A stretch of DNA of 64,000 nucleotides from Staphylococcus gallinarum. GTDB lineage: Bacteria; Bacillota; Bacilli; Staphylococcales; Staphylococcaceae. The stretch lies in the NCBI RefSeq assembly GCF_000875895.1, contig NZ_JXCF01000003.1, forward strand, positions 124,001-188,000, written 5' to 3'. Below the pieces are notes generated by a model. That model did not search any database. It saw only the letters and a list, made by a program, of their open reading frames with translations, and was not told the origin of the DNA. Both the position numbers and the translations under genes were made by a program. Positions 19,191 to 28,289 of this stretch are shown piece by piece; the stretch's first letter is position 1, and every line of letters starts with the position of its first letter.

Positions 19191-19246
19191 TAAATTAAGG
19201 TTAGGAACTCAATTGAACAATGATTGAGTTCATTTTATCTACACTT

Positions 19247-19296
19247 ATTGTTGACTAGGAAACAAAATCGAGGTATATTGTTTCCTGAGAAACAAT
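19247..19296 (+). promoter_or_regulatory. Promoter with two tandem operators before the MFS transporter
   Basis: TTGACT (19251-19256) and TATATT (19274-19279) are 17 bases apart. A palindrome ATTGTTTC-CTGA-GAAACAAT covers 19277-19296, and a weaker copy of it, ATTGTTGACTAGGAAACAAA, covers 19247-19266. They are 30 bp apart, overlap the -10 and -35 boxes, and should face the same side of the helix. The MarR-family protein encoded just upstream is the natural candidate ligand. Confidence 0.75.
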
Positions 19297-19310
19297 AAGG
19301 AGGTTGCAGG

Positions 19311-20708
19311 ATGACGCAATCATTAAATAAGATACCACGACATATGATGTTAATGGCTTGGTTGATCGTATTAGGTGCCATTGCACCAATGCTTGATGCT
19401 ACTATGATAAACATTGCTATTTCAGACTTAACACACGACTTTAATGCAACGCTCAAGACTATACAATGGGGGATTACTGGCTATACACTCGCAATTGGAA
19501 TAGCAGTACCTATTGCAGGATGGTTAATGAATCAATTTAATAGTAAATGGATTTATATATATGCATTAATTGTATTTGCTGTGATGTCATTATGTGTGGC
19601 ATTAAGTGGGACGGTTCAACTATTTATTCTATTTAGAGTATTCCAAGGATTAAGCGGAGGCATTATTTCTACCTTAATGATGACACTTTTAGTGAAAGTT
19701 ACTGATCAATCCTATTTAAACAGAATCATTGCAATAGTAACGACACCAATGATTTTAGGTCCTATGCTAGGTCCAATATTAGGAGGTATGATTGTTGAAT
19801 ATGCAAACTGGCAGTGGATTTTTTATATTAATGTATATATTATGGTCGTCATTGTGCCCATTTTAATTTATTTTTTGCCTAACTTTGAACCTTTTAATAA
19901 AGAAAAAGGGTTTGATAAGATAGGCATATTATTATTAACATTGATTTGTTTGTCTACTATGTTATGTATAACACAAGCAACAAACCAGCATAGTTTAATC
20001 AACCGAGTGACTATTATATTTGCACTAATAACTATCATACTGATATGGAGTTATGGTTATTACAATAAAGTTAGAAATTATCAGACCATTTTACCTACAA
20101 CTTTGTTTAAAAAACGTAATTTTTTAAGCTCGACAATGGGGTTATTTATTGCGAATTGTGCCATTTTAGGTCCGATGATTATATTTCCATTATTTATTGC
20201 CAATTTAAATGATTACAATACAGTTGGTATTTCTATTGCATTGATTCCACAAGGATTAGGTATGTTAATTGCTAGACCGTTTATTGGTATCTTAGCTGAT
20301 AAATATGGAGTTAAAGTAATTTTAATGATTAGCCTGGTTTGTTCTATTGTGTCTACGATTCCGTTTGTTGTTATGTCTGTAAACACACCGATGATTTATT
20401 TTGAAGTGGCATTATTTATTCGCGGATTATGTGTAGGCGGTATTATGTTGCCATTTACAACAAATGCTTACCAAGGTTTGGAGGATCACCAGTTATCTGA
20501 AGCAGGTGTAGGTATTAGTATGATTGAGAATGTGGGCGCGAGCTTCGGAGCTGCCATCTTATCAACATTAGTAAGTAGTATGTCTCAACTATTGCAAAAT
20601 CAATTACAAGCATTTCATGTTGCTTTCTTCGTAACATTTGTACTATTCCTATTGCTCTTTATACCGACATGGATGATTGAAGGTGTAAAAGAGAACAGCA
20701 ACACATAA
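19311..20708 (+). CDS. MFS drug efflux transporter, DHA2 (EmrB/QacA) family
   Basis: A 465-residue membrane protein with about 14 predicted spans. LDATMINIAISDL in helix 1 is the D1 motif of 14-span DHA2 pumps, and ADKYGVKVIL is a motif A-like loop. AGGAGG precedes the ATG. Such proteins export drugs, dyes or biocides by proton antiport; the substrate here is unknown. Its expression is probably controlled by the preceding MarR gene product through two promoter operators. Confidence 0.88.
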   Translation: MTQSLNKIPRHMMLMAWLIVLGAIAPMLDATMINIAISDLTHDFNATLKTIQWGITGYTLAIGIAVPIAGWLMNQFNSKWIYIYALIVFAVMSLCVALSGTVQLFILFRVFQGLSGGIISTLMMTLLVKVTDQSYLNRIIAIVTTPMILGPMLGPILGGMIVEYANWQWIFYINVYIMVVIVPILIYFLPNFEPFNKEKGFDKIGILLLTLICLSTMLCITQATNQHSLINRVTIIFALITIILIWSYGYYNKVRNYQTILPTTLFKKRNFLSSTMGLFIANCAILGPMIIFPLFIANLNDYNTVGISIALIPQGLGMLIARPFIGILADKYGVKVILMISLVCSIVSTIPFVVMSVNTPMIYFEVALFIRGLCVGGIMLPFTTNAYQGLEDHQLSEAGVGISMIENVGASFGAAILSTLVSSMSQLLQNQLQAFHVAFFVTFVLFLLLFIPTWMIEGVKENSNT

Positions 20709-20745
20709 TGTGAAAACATATACTGTAAATAAATCTTGAAAAATA

Positions 20746-20777
20746 ACCCATAAATGAAAATAAACGCATTTATGGGT
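20746..20777. terminator. Hairpin after the MFS gene
   Basis: ACCCATAAATG and CATTTATGGGT are perfectly complementary around 10 bases. The T-run is better on the reverse strand (TTATTTTTC), so it may end leftward transcription from the thrE genes or act both ways. The remainder of 20778-21045 shows nothing clear. Confidence 0.55.
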
Positions 20778-21045
20778 CATAGAATAGATAATATTTTTAT
20801 AGTTGGTTTGCTTTATTGATAAGGCGTTGAACCTTTGCTATTTGACTAGTATTTTTATCGTAGCTGTCTTGCCAAAATAGCTATTGAAAAATTATGATTT
20901 TATATAAAAAGAGAATTATTCCAACAAGACATAGTTTTCTATTTTTGAAATTGGAAATTATAGTTCAAACATTTATAGGTTAATAACTATTATATAATCT
21001 GGCACATGTGAGCGATGAACGCTATTTAGAAAGAGAGTATAAGTA

Positions 21046-21504
21046 TTAAGGTTTACGATGGCGACTGAGTTTGTATTTGTCAGATAATATCAGTTTAAAG
21101 AAATGATCTGCAAATAATAAACCAAGTGCAATGGCACCAGCGATTAACGTAACTTCTAACATCGTATTGATGGCTTTACTAAATTCTAATAATACAAGGT
21201 TTTTCGTTGCATCGAATGCCAAGCCTCCTGGAACGAGAGGGATGATACCAGGAATCATAAAGAGAATCACTGGTTCCTTCTTAACTCGTGCCATAATATG
21301 ACTGAGAATTCCTAAGACTAAGCTGCCGAAGAAACTAGAATAAATAGTATGTAATTCAAAGGTTTCATAGAATAATGTGTAAATCATCCAACCACTTGCA
21401 CCAACGAAGCCGACCGTGTTATACAAGCGCTTCGGCACATCGAAAATGACTCCAAAAAACAATGAAGCAGTATAGCTAAATACTAAATTTAATATCCAAA
21501 ACAT
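21046..21504 (-). CDS. ThrE-type exporter, small subunit (DUF3815)
   Basis: A 152-residue membrane protein with four or five helices, of the DUF3815/ThrE_2 family. It makes the second half of a two-part threonine/serine exporter together with the gene just upstream. PGIIPLVPGGLAFDATKNLV near residue 85 is the conserved loop. The ATG at 21504 is used because AGGAGT is eight bases away; ATG 21510 would be too close. It starts 11 bases after the stop of the DUF1212 partner. Confidence 0.85.
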   Translation of the reverse strand: MFWILNLVFSYTASLFFGVIFDVPKRLYNTVGFVGASGWMIYTLFYETFELHTIYSSFFGSLVLGILSHIMARVKKEPVILFMIPGIIPLVPGGLAFDATKNLVLLEFSKAINTMLEVTLIAGAIALGLLFADHFFKLILSDKYKLSRHRKP

Positions 21505-21515
21505 AGACATTACTC

Positions 21516-22289
21516 CTAAAAAATTATGAGAATCGTACCAACACCCGCGCCGATACCAAATGCAGTGACCAGTGCTTCAAGTGATTTGGTCGTAAACATT
21601 AACATATGTCCACCAAATAAATCTTGAATTGCATTGGTTATCAATACACCTGGAACGATTGGCATCACAGCAGCAATTATGATTGTTGCACCGGAACCAC
21701 CGGGGAATAATTCACGTCCTATAACGGTTATTAATCCAATAACCATAGCACCAGCAAATTCTGGAATAAATTGTGCCTGTAATTTACGATCTAACACTTC
21801 AACCACTAAATAGCCAAAAGCACCTGCAACCAGCGCTGTAATTACATCGACAAAGTGGCCTCCTTGTAAATATAAGAAACTTACCGATATGATTGCGGCA
21901 GCGATAAATTTGAAAAGCAAATCATGGTTAATGCTTTGTGATGTACGAATTTTACCTAGTGCTTGATAAGCATCTTCAGCTGATATATCGCCACTGGCTA
22001 AACGTCTAGAAATTCTATTGGTTTCAGATATTCTATGTAAATTTGTATCTCTTGTTTTTATCCTGAAAATTCTTGGATAGGTTTCATCATGTAGCATAAA
22101 GTTTATAACAGTATTTGTGACGAAACTATTACTTTCGGTATAACCAAGTGTATGAGCAATATAGGTCATTGTATCTTCGACACGAGATCCCTCAGCGCCA
22201 GATTCAAGCAATATTCTACCAGCCAAGACGATAATATCTTTGGCCAGCTTTTCATCATAACTGTCAATAGTTTGAGGATAATTTGTCAT
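21516..22289 (-). CDS. ThrE-type exporter, large subunit (DUF1212)
   Basis: A 257-residue protein with a soluble N-terminal domain of about 120 residues (ESGAEGSRVEDTMTYIAHTLGY is the DUF1212 hallmark) and a C-terminal membrane domain of five helices ending in GAGVGTILIIF. Together with the small subunit it should export threonine or serine across the cytoplasmic membrane. Actinobacterial ThrE fuses the two parts; here they are two adjacent genes, as in other firmicutes. Confidence 0.87.
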   Translation of the reverse strand: MTNYPQTIDSYDEKLAKDIIVLAGRILLESGAEGSRVEDTMTYIAHTLGYTESNSFVTNTVINFMLHDETYPRIFRIKTRDTNLHRISETNRISRRLASGDISAEDAYQALGKIRTSQSINHDLLFKFIAAAIISVSFLYLQGGHFVDVITALVAGAFGYLVVEVLDRKLQAQFIPEFAGAMVIGLITVIGRELFPGGSGATIIIAAVMPIVPGVLITNAIQDLFGGHMLMFTTKSLEALVTAFGIGAGVGTILIIF

Positions 22290-22507
22290 TAGATCACCAG
22301 TAAGTAAGATTTTGTAATTGCGCGATGTTTAATTCCTAAATAGCTTGGAAATAGAAATTACTAAGATTACGTTTATTCTAACACGATATCTATGATAAAT
22401 AAGCATAAATTTATGCTTGTTTTGTTTATAAAATTTAGAGCTATTATATTTAGTGCAACTCTAGAAAGTCAAATATGTTTCAATTATTGCAAATAGGTTA
22501 ATATAAT

Positions 22508-22691
22508 ATTAGTTAACTGTTACAACTTGATATTGAGTAGCGACAATCTCACAGTTTGTTTAGCAGTTAATAATTAAATTAAGTAGTGATTAAAGTTCTC
22601 CCAAACACACTACACAAAACAGGCTAGGGTGAGCATCCTAGTAAAAAGAGAGCCCATTGAACTGAATGTTTCAACGGGCCCTCTTTTTTTG
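22508..22691 (+). ncRNA. rsaA: Candidate RsaA small regulatory RNA
   Basis: The S. aureus RsaA RNA lies, as I remember, between the ThrE-type genes and the hemQ gene, exactly this gap. GTAGTG (22583-22588) pairs with CACTAC (22608-22613) and exposes TTCTCCC in the loop, the UCCC motif of Rsa RNAs. Then CTAGG/CCTAG forms a small hairpin, and AAAAAGAG-GCCC-TTGAA (from 22645) pairs with TTCAA-GGGC-CTCTTTTTTT (to 22691) as terminator. GTTTCA (22477) and GGTTAA (22496), 13 apart, could be the SigB promoter. The 5' end is estimated from that promoter; RsaA is reported shorter. Confidence 0.6.
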
Positions 22692-22800
22692 TAGCTATTG
22701 TATGTCAGTTAGTGCTTATCTATCGTTAGAACTTATAATTACAAATTGAAATGAATGGGTTGGCATTTAAGAAACTTTAGTTAATACAATAGAAGACAAC

Positions 22801-22836
22801 AAAAAAGACGACCTCATCATTTGAGGGCGTCTTTGG
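22801..22836 (-). terminator. Terminator after chdC
   Basis: Read leftward, AAAGACG-CCTCA pairs with TGAGG-CGTCTTTTTT around ATGA. It is about 28 bp after the chdC stop. Confidence 0.85.
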
Positions 22837-22863
22837 CTATCATAAATTACGATTCGAAGTAGT

Positions 22864-23613
22864 TTATACGTTGAATAAATCTTGTAATTCGTCTTTTGTA
22901 ACTACATGACCTACATAGAAACTACCAAAATCACCATAGCGTGCTGTTGTTTCATCGAAGCGCATTTCGTATACTATTTTCTTGAATTGTAATGGGTCGT
23001 CAGCAAAAAGTGTTACACCCCATTCATAGTCATCGAAACCAACAGAACCAGTGATAAATTGTTTGATTTTTCCTGCATATTTGCGACCAATCTTACCATG
23101 GTTATACATAAGTTCTTGTCTTTCTTCTAGAGGTAACATATACCAGTTATAAGTTTCATTACGTCGTTTATCCATTGGATAGAAACAGATATATTCTGAT
23201 CTTGGTAATTCAGGGAATAAACGTGGTTTAATATGTGGATTCTCATATGGATCTTCATCGGATTTCCCTGCAAGATAATTTCCTAATTCAATGATAGAAA
23301 CAAATGAATAAGTTGGAATTAAGTAATCCGTAATCTTTAATTTGTTAAATTCATTTTCAAAGGCATTTAAATCTTTCATTTCTGGACGTAGTGCCCATAA
23401 TAAAATGTCCGCCTTTTGACCGGTAATATTATAAAATGCATGATCACCAGTATTGTTTGTACGTGCTGATTCATGCTTGTTTAAAAATGATTGTAATTCT
23501 TCAACAAGCGCTTGTCGCTCTTCATTTGGAACTAAACGTAAACCTGTCCAATCAATAGCATATAATAAATGTAAACTATACCATCCATCTAACGTTTCTG
23601 GTGCTTGTGGCAT
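22864..23613 (-). CDS. hemQ: Coproheme decarboxylase (HemQ/ChdC)
   Basis: A 249-residue chlorite-dismutase-family protein that decarboxylates iron-coproporphyrin III to heme b in the coproporphyrin-dependent route of Gram-positive bacteria. Residues known from S. aureus fall at the same positions: Y145 (radical-forming tyrosine), K149 and H172 (proximal heme ligand, in MYNHGKIG). The start follows AAGGAGCGA. It is leftward and monocistronic, divergent from pta. Confidence 0.95.
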   Translation of the reverse strand: MPQAPETLDGWYSLHLLYAIDWTGLRLVPNEERQALVEELQSFLNKHESARTNNTGDHAFYNITGQKADILLWALRPEMKDLNAFENEFNKLKITDYLIPTYSFVSIIELGNYLAGKSDEDPYENPHIKPRLFPELPRSEYICFYPMDKRRNETYNWYMLPLEERQELMYNHGKIGRKYAGKIKQFITGSVGFDDYEWGVTLFADDPLQFKKIVYEMRFDETTARYGDFGSFYVGHVVTKDELQDLFNV

Positions 23614-23776
23614 CTTAATCGCTCCTTTATAAATTCTTGTCTACACTTAAAAATTTTACCATAAAGGTAGTGGTATAACATAAGTAAATGATTACAAATT
23701 AGTGACATGGAATTCTATAAAAAAATGGCGTATAATGATTGTGAAAAGTGAATATAAAAAACTCGAGGAGGCCATT

Positions 23777-24763
23777 ATGTCTTTATTAGATGTATTACAA
23801 GAAAAACTTTCAGGAAAAAATGTTAAAATCGTATTGCCTGAGGGAGAAGATGAACGTGTATTAACAGCAGCAACACAACTACAAGCTACAGATTATGTAA
23901 CACCTGTATTATTAGGTAACAAAGCAAATGTTGAAGCTTTAGCTACTGAAAAAGGTTTAGATCTTTCAAATTTAGAAATTATCGACCCTGAAACGAGTGA
24001 ATTAAAAGCTGAACTCGTTGAAGCTTTCGTGGAACGTCGTAAAGGTAAAGCTACACAAGAACAAGCTGAACAAATGTTGAAAGATGTCAACTACTTTGGA
24101 ACAATGCTTGTTTACACAGGTAAAGCGGAAGGCCTAGTAAGTGGAGCAGCGCATTCAACTGGAGATACAGTGCGTCCTGCATTACAAATCATCAAAACAA
24201 AACCAGGCGTATCAAAAACATCAGGTATCTTCTTTATGATTAAAGATGATCAACAATATATCTTTGGAGACTGTGCGATTAATCCAACACTTGAAGCACA
24301 AGATTTAGCAGAGATTGCTATCGAAAGTGCAAAATCTGCACAAAGCTTTGGCATGTCACCACGTGTTGCAATGTTGAGCTTCTCTACTAAAGGTTCAGCA
24401 AAATCAGATGACGTTGAAAAAGTTTCGAATGCTGTAAGTTTAGCTCAAGAAAAGATTAAAGCTGATAATTTAGAAGATATCGTTGTAGACGGTGAATTCC
24501 AATTTGACGCTGCAATTGTACCTGAAGTTGCTGCCAAAAAAGCACCAGGAGCTCAAATTCAAGGTGATGCAAATGTATTCGTATTCCCAAGCTTAGAAGC
24601 AGGTAATATTGGTTATAAGATTGCACAACGTCTAGGAGGATTTGACGCAGTAGGTCCAGTATTACAAGGACTAAATTCACCAGTGAACGATTTATCAAGA
24701 GGTTGTTCTACTGAAGATGTTTATAACTTATCAATCATCACTGCTGCTCAAACATTACAATAA
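23777..24763 (+). CDS. pta: Phosphate acetyltransferase
   Basis: A 328-residue phosphotransacetylase, the S. aureus length, interconverting acetyl-CoA and acetyl phosphate for overflow acetate metabolism. LPEGEDERVLTAA near the N-terminus and GDTVRPALQIIKTKPGVSK plus NVFVFPSLEAGNIGYK are family signatures. Start ATG 23777 follows GAGGAGG; the upstream in-frame ATG at 23702 lies in the promoter region, which has a TATAAT at 23731. The pta stop shares one base with the lipL start. Confidence 0.96.
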   Translation: MSLLDVLQEKLSGKNVKIVLPEGEDERVLTAATQLQATDYVTPVLLGNKANVEALATEKGLDLSNLEIIDPETSELKAELVEAFVERRKGKATQEQAEQMLKDVNYFGTMLVYTGKAEGLVSGAAHSTGDTVRPALQIIKTKPGVSKTSGIFFMIKDDQQYIFGDCAINPTLEAQDLAEIAIESAKSAQSFGMSPRVAMLSFSTKGSAKSDDVEKVSNAVSLAQEKIKADNLEDIVVDGEFQFDAAIVPEVAAKKAPGAQIQGDANVFVFPSLEAGNIGYKIAQRLGGFDAVGPVLQGLNSPVNDLSRGCSTEDVYNLSIITAAQTLQ

Positions 24764-25599
24764 TGGATTTAACAAGCAAATATTTTAATGGTATCGATTG
24801 GCGCTATATTGATCATTCATCTGGTTTAGAACCGATGCAGTCCTTTGCGTTTGATGATACGTTTTCAGAAAGTGTAGGTAATGGTGCATCAAGTAATGTG
24901 GTGCGAACTTGGATTCATCAGCATACTGTGATTCTGGGGATTCATGATTCTAGATTGCCATTTTTACATGAAGGCATTCGTTACTTGACTGATGTGCGTG
25001 GATATAATGCTATCGTTAGAAATTCTGGTGGACTTGGTGTGGTATTGGACCAAGGTATTCTGAATATTTCCTTGATTTTTAAAGGGAAAAATGAAGTGAC
25101 GATTGATGAGGCATTTACGGTGATGTATTTATTGATTGCCAAGATGTTTGAAGATGAAGATGTAGAAATTGAAACTCATGAGATAGAACAATCATATTGT
25201 CCAGGAAAATTTGACTTAAGTATTAACGGGAAAAAGTTTGCAGGTATTTCACAACGTCGTGTACGAGGTGGCATAGCAGTACAAGTGTATTTATGTGTCG
25301 AAGGTGATGGTAGTGAACGTGCGAGCATGATGAAGGACTTTTATGCGCATGCCTTAAATGGAGCTGCAACTAAATTTAAATATCCGGATATTGACCCACA
25401 GTGTATGGCATCACTAGAAACATTGCTTGGTAGAGAAATTACTGTGCAAGACGTAATGTTTCAATTATTATATGCGCTGAAGGATTTGGGTAGCCGTCTT
25501 AATATGGAACCAATTACCGACGAAGAATATACACGTTATGATGGTTATTTTGATAAAATGATTGAGCGTAACGCTAAAATTAATCAAAAAATGAATTAG
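24763..25599 (+). CDS. lipL: Octanoyl/lipoyl-GcvH:protein amidotransferase LipL
   Basis: A 278-residue member of the biotin/lipoate ligase-like fold that moves octanoate (or lipoate) from GcvH to E2 subunits of dehydrogenase complexes. The acyl-carrying cysteine is C146 in EQSYCPGKFDLSINGKKFAG, followed by a conserved lysine. RRVRGGIAVQVYL is also typical. ATG starts on the last base of the pta stop (TAATGG), so the two are co-expressed, as in other staphylococci. Confidence 0.9.
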   Translation: MDLTSKYFNGIDWRYIDHSSGLEPMQSFAFDDTFSESVGNGASSNVVRTWIHQHTVILGIHDSRLPFLHEGIRYLTDVRGYNAIVRNSGGLGVVLDQGILNISLIFKGKNEVTIDEAFTVMYLLIAKMFEDEDVEIETHEIEQSYCPGKFDLSINGKKFAGISQRRVRGGIAVQVYLCVEGDGSERASMMKDFYAHALNGAATKFKYPDIDPQCMASLETLLGREITVQDVMFQLLYALKDLGSRLNMEPITDEEYTRYDGYFDKMIERNAKINQKMN

Positions 25600-25627
25600 T
25601 TCAAGCGTAAGTTGAAAATATAATTTG

Positions 25628-25722
25628 AGAAGTGTATGAAGCACAAAGTACCAATTTTGGTCTTATTAAATGCGGTTTTAACCTTGCATTTAGTTATGCT
25701 TTGTCTCATACGCTTCTTTTTT
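25628..25722 (+). terminator. Large branched terminator after pta-lipL
   Basis: AGAAGTGTATGA pairs with TCATACGCTTCT, continued by CAAAG/CTTTG, and TTTTTT follows. Inside, AAATGC/GCATTT form a second stem. The size (95 bases) exceeds a simple terminator and a stable 3'-end RNA is possible. Confidence 0.75.
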
Positions 25723-25740
25723 ATGTGCTTTTTTATTATG

Positions 25741-25781
25741 TTATTCTATTTAAAGTGGTTATATTGTGGTAAATAGAATAA
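25741..25781. repeat. 11-bp perfect inverted repeat in the lipL-mvaK1 gap
   Basis: TTATTCTATTT and AAATAGAATAA are exact complements around 19 bases. No T-run follows, so it is not a terminator. The rest of the 750-bp gap to mvaK1 is very AT-rich with no ORF that I would accept. Confidence 0.5.
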
Positions 25782-26239
25782 ATGAAAGTATAGCTTATTA
25801 CATTCAATATAAAAGTAATGTTCAAATTAAATAACAATGACAAGTGATATTTTATTTGAAGAGATTAAAGCATTCTATATGATTCAATAACACAAAAAAT
25901 ATAAAAACAAGCGACTACAATTTTCTAATTGTTGAATTATGTAAGCTAAAAAAGTAATATAGTAAAAGTGAAGATGTATAGCGGTTTATATTTTGAATAT
26001 GCTGGTGAACGATTTATAATAATAGCGTATTGTATATAATTAGTAGCAGGTAATAAGTTTTTTATGAACTGTGAATGAATAACGTTATATTTCATAAGTA
26101 TGACTATAGTTGTATATCATAATTTATAAACTGTGAGATAATAAATAGAAATGTGATTAAGCAAATACTAAAACGATAGTAGCAAAATGTTAATAATCGT
26201 AATGTGATTTGAAATGACTTGCCCAAAATAATTTAACTT

Positions 26240-26265
26240 AAATTTCCTGGGAAATTTTGTATAAT
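26240..26265 (+). promoter_or_regulatory. mvaK1 promoter with palindrome between -35 and -10
   Basis: AAATTTCCTGGGAAATTT (26240-26257) has perfect 8-bp arms and ends two bases before TATAAT (26260-26265). The -35 is weak (CTTAAA or TTAAAT around 26235). A protein bound to the palindrome would occupy the promoter spacer, so a regulator of the mevalonate operon is implied. Confidence 0.6.
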
Positions 26266-26364
26266 ATTTTAGGTTAGTATGAGGAACTGTGTAATTATTT
26301 TGTCTATAGTAAGATTGAGAACTTAAATCATAAAATTAAAGAATAGCTAAAGGTGATTGAAAAT

Positions 26365-27288
26365 ATGGCACAACATGGATACGGGGAAGCAAATGGGAAA
26401 GTAATCTTAATAGGTGAACATGCGGTTACGTTCGGTGAGCCAGCAATAGCCATTCCATTTACTACCGGCAAAGTTAGAGCAACAATTGAGGCATTAAGTG
26501 ACACAGAGACCTCATATATAAAAAGTGATGTTTATGATGGCGCGTTAATATACGCACCCGAACACTTAAAAGCAGTAATTAGACGCTTTATAGACTTATA
26601 TCAAATTGATAATCCAATTAAAGTAACGATCGATACAAACTTACCTGCTTCTCGTGGACTTGGTTCTAGTGCAGCTATGGCGGTTGCTTTTGTACGTGCG
26701 AGTTTCGATTATTTAAATAAACCATTATCAGATGAACAACTTATCGAAGAAGCGAATTGGGCTGAACGTATTGCACACGGTAAACCAAGTGGTATTGATA
26801 CACAAACCATTGTTTCGAATAAGCCGGTTTGGTTTCAAAAGGGAGAAGTTCAGAATTTAAAGCCTTTAGAACTAAAGGGCTATATGGTTGTCATTGATAC
26901 AGGTGTACGAGGTTCAACAAAACAAGCTGTAGAGGATGTCCATAATTTGTGGAAAGAAGATGCGGCTTATCTACAATATGTTGAGCATATTGGCCAATTA
27001 GTATTTGAAGCAAGTGATGCCATAAATCATCGTAATTTTGAACAGTTAGCCTCGATTTTTAATTTATGCCAAGAAAATTTAAGAACATTAACGGTAAGTC
27101 ACGACAAAATTGAAGCACTATTAGAAGCAAGTAAAAATGAAGGTGCAATCGCTGGTAAATTAACTGGTGGCGGTCGTGGTGGTAGTATGATTGTCCTTGC
27201 AACTACTATTGAAATAGCAGAGCGTATAGCTAAAACTGCTGAAGCACTAGGTGCACATCATACATGGATAGAATATTTAGGAGGTTAA
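26365..27288 (+). CDS. mvaK1: Mevalonate kinase
   Basis: A 307-residue GHMP kinase that phosphorylates mevalonate, feeding isoprenoid synthesis for undecaprenyl phosphate, menaquinone and carotenoids. GKVILIGEHAVTFGEPAIA at the start, PASRGLGSSAAMAV (ATP loop) near residue 95 and GKLTGGGRGGSMIVL near the end are the three GHMP motifs. ATG 26365 is favoured by AAAGGTGA; an in-frame GTG at 26353 overlaps that site. First gene of the mvaK1-mvaD-mvaK2 operon, 5 bp before mvaD. Confidence 0.95.
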   Translation: MAQHGYGEANGKVILIGEHAVTFGEPAIAIPFTTGKVRATIEALSDTETSYIKSDVYDGALIYAPEHLKAVIRRFIDLYQIDNPIKVTIDTNLPASRGLGSSAAMAVAFVRASFDYLNKPLSDEQLIEEANWAERIAHGKPSGIDTQTIVSNKPVWFQKGEVQNLKPLELKGYMVVIDTGVRGSTKQAVEDVHNLWKEDAAYLQYVEHIGQLVFEASDAINHRNFEQLASIFNLCQENLRTLTVSHDKIEALLEASKNEGAIAGKLTGGGRGGSMIVLATTIEIAERIAKTAEALGAHHTWIEYLGG

Positions 27289-27293
27289 GCGTT

Positions 27294-28277
27294 TTGGTTA
27301 AAAGTGGCAAAGCACGTGCACACACAAATATTGCACTCATAAAATATTGGGGGAAAGCAGATGAAGCATTAATTATTCCGATGAATAATAGCTTATCTGT
27401 AACGTTAGATCGTTTTTACACTGAGACTAAAGTTACATTTGACACACAGTATAGTAAAGATACCCTAGTGTTAAATGGTAAAGAAGTAGACGCTAAAGAA
27501 ACAGTGAAGATACAGCGCTTTATGGATGTTGTACGTGAAATAAGTGGCACAACAGCTCATGCATATATTGAAAGTGATAACTTTGTTCCCACTGCAGCGG
27601 GCCTTGCTTCGTCTGCAAGTGCATATGCAGCACTAGCAGCGGCATGTAATGAGGCATTAGGACTAGAATTATCGGGTAAAGATTTATCTAGATTAGCTCG
27701 AAGAGGTTCAGGTTCTGCGTCAAGAAGTATATACGGTGGTTTCGTTGAATGGGAAAAAGGGCATGATGATAGTACATCTTATAGCCATCCAATTGAAGCG
27801 AATGATTGGGAATCTGATTTAGCTATGATTTTCGTAGTTATCAATAATCAATCGAAAAAAGTTTCAAGTCGTGCCGGTATGTCTCATACACGTGATACGT
27901 CTCGTTTTTATCAATATTGGCTAGATCACGTAGATGAAGACATAGCGGAAGTTAAACATGCCATAAATAACCAAGATTTTAAACATTTGGGTGAGGTTTT
28001 TGAAGCAAATGGATTGCGTATGCATGCGACGAACTTAGGTGCACAACCGCCGTTTACATATATGGTCGATGAAAGTTATCGCGTTATGGAAATTGTTCAT
28101 GAATGTCGTGAAGCAGGCTATCCATGTTACTTTACGATGGATGCTGGCCCAAATGTGAAGATTTTAGTAGAACAGAAGAATAAAGCTGCAGTCGTGGATG
28201 CACTGCGTAAATCATTTGATGAAACACAAGTGATTATGAGTGATATTACAAATAAAGGCGTCGAAATTATTAAATAA
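27294..28277 (+). CDS. mvaD: Diphosphomevalonate decarboxylase, TTG start
   Basis: A 327-residue GHMP-type enzyme making isopentenyl diphosphate from diphosphomevalonate. HTNIALIKYWGK near residue 10 and TAAGLASSASAYAAL near residue 100 are conserved, with CYFTMDAGPNVKIL at the C-terminal substrate site. TTG 27294 is chosen because GGAGG lies nine bases before it and the protein then starts VKSGKARAHTN like S. aureus MvaD (IKSGKARAHTN). Middle gene of the operon. Confidence 0.95.
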   Translation: MVKSGKARAHTNIALIKYWGKADEALIIPMNNSLSVTLDRFYTETKVTFDTQYSKDTLVLNGKEVDAKETVKIQRFMDVVREISGTTAHAYIESDNFVPTAAGLASSASAYAALAAACNEALGLELSGKDLSRLARRGSGSASRSIYGGFVEWEKGHDDSTSYSHPIEANDWESDLAMIFVVINNQSKKVSSRAGMSHTRDTSRFYQYWLDHVDEDIAEVKHAINNQDFKHLGEVFEANGLRMHATNLGAQPPFTYMVDESYRVMEIVHECREAGYPCYFTMDAGPNVKILVEQKNKAAVVDALRKSFDETQVIMSDITNKGVEIIK

Positions 28278-28289
28278 GGAAGAGATAAC

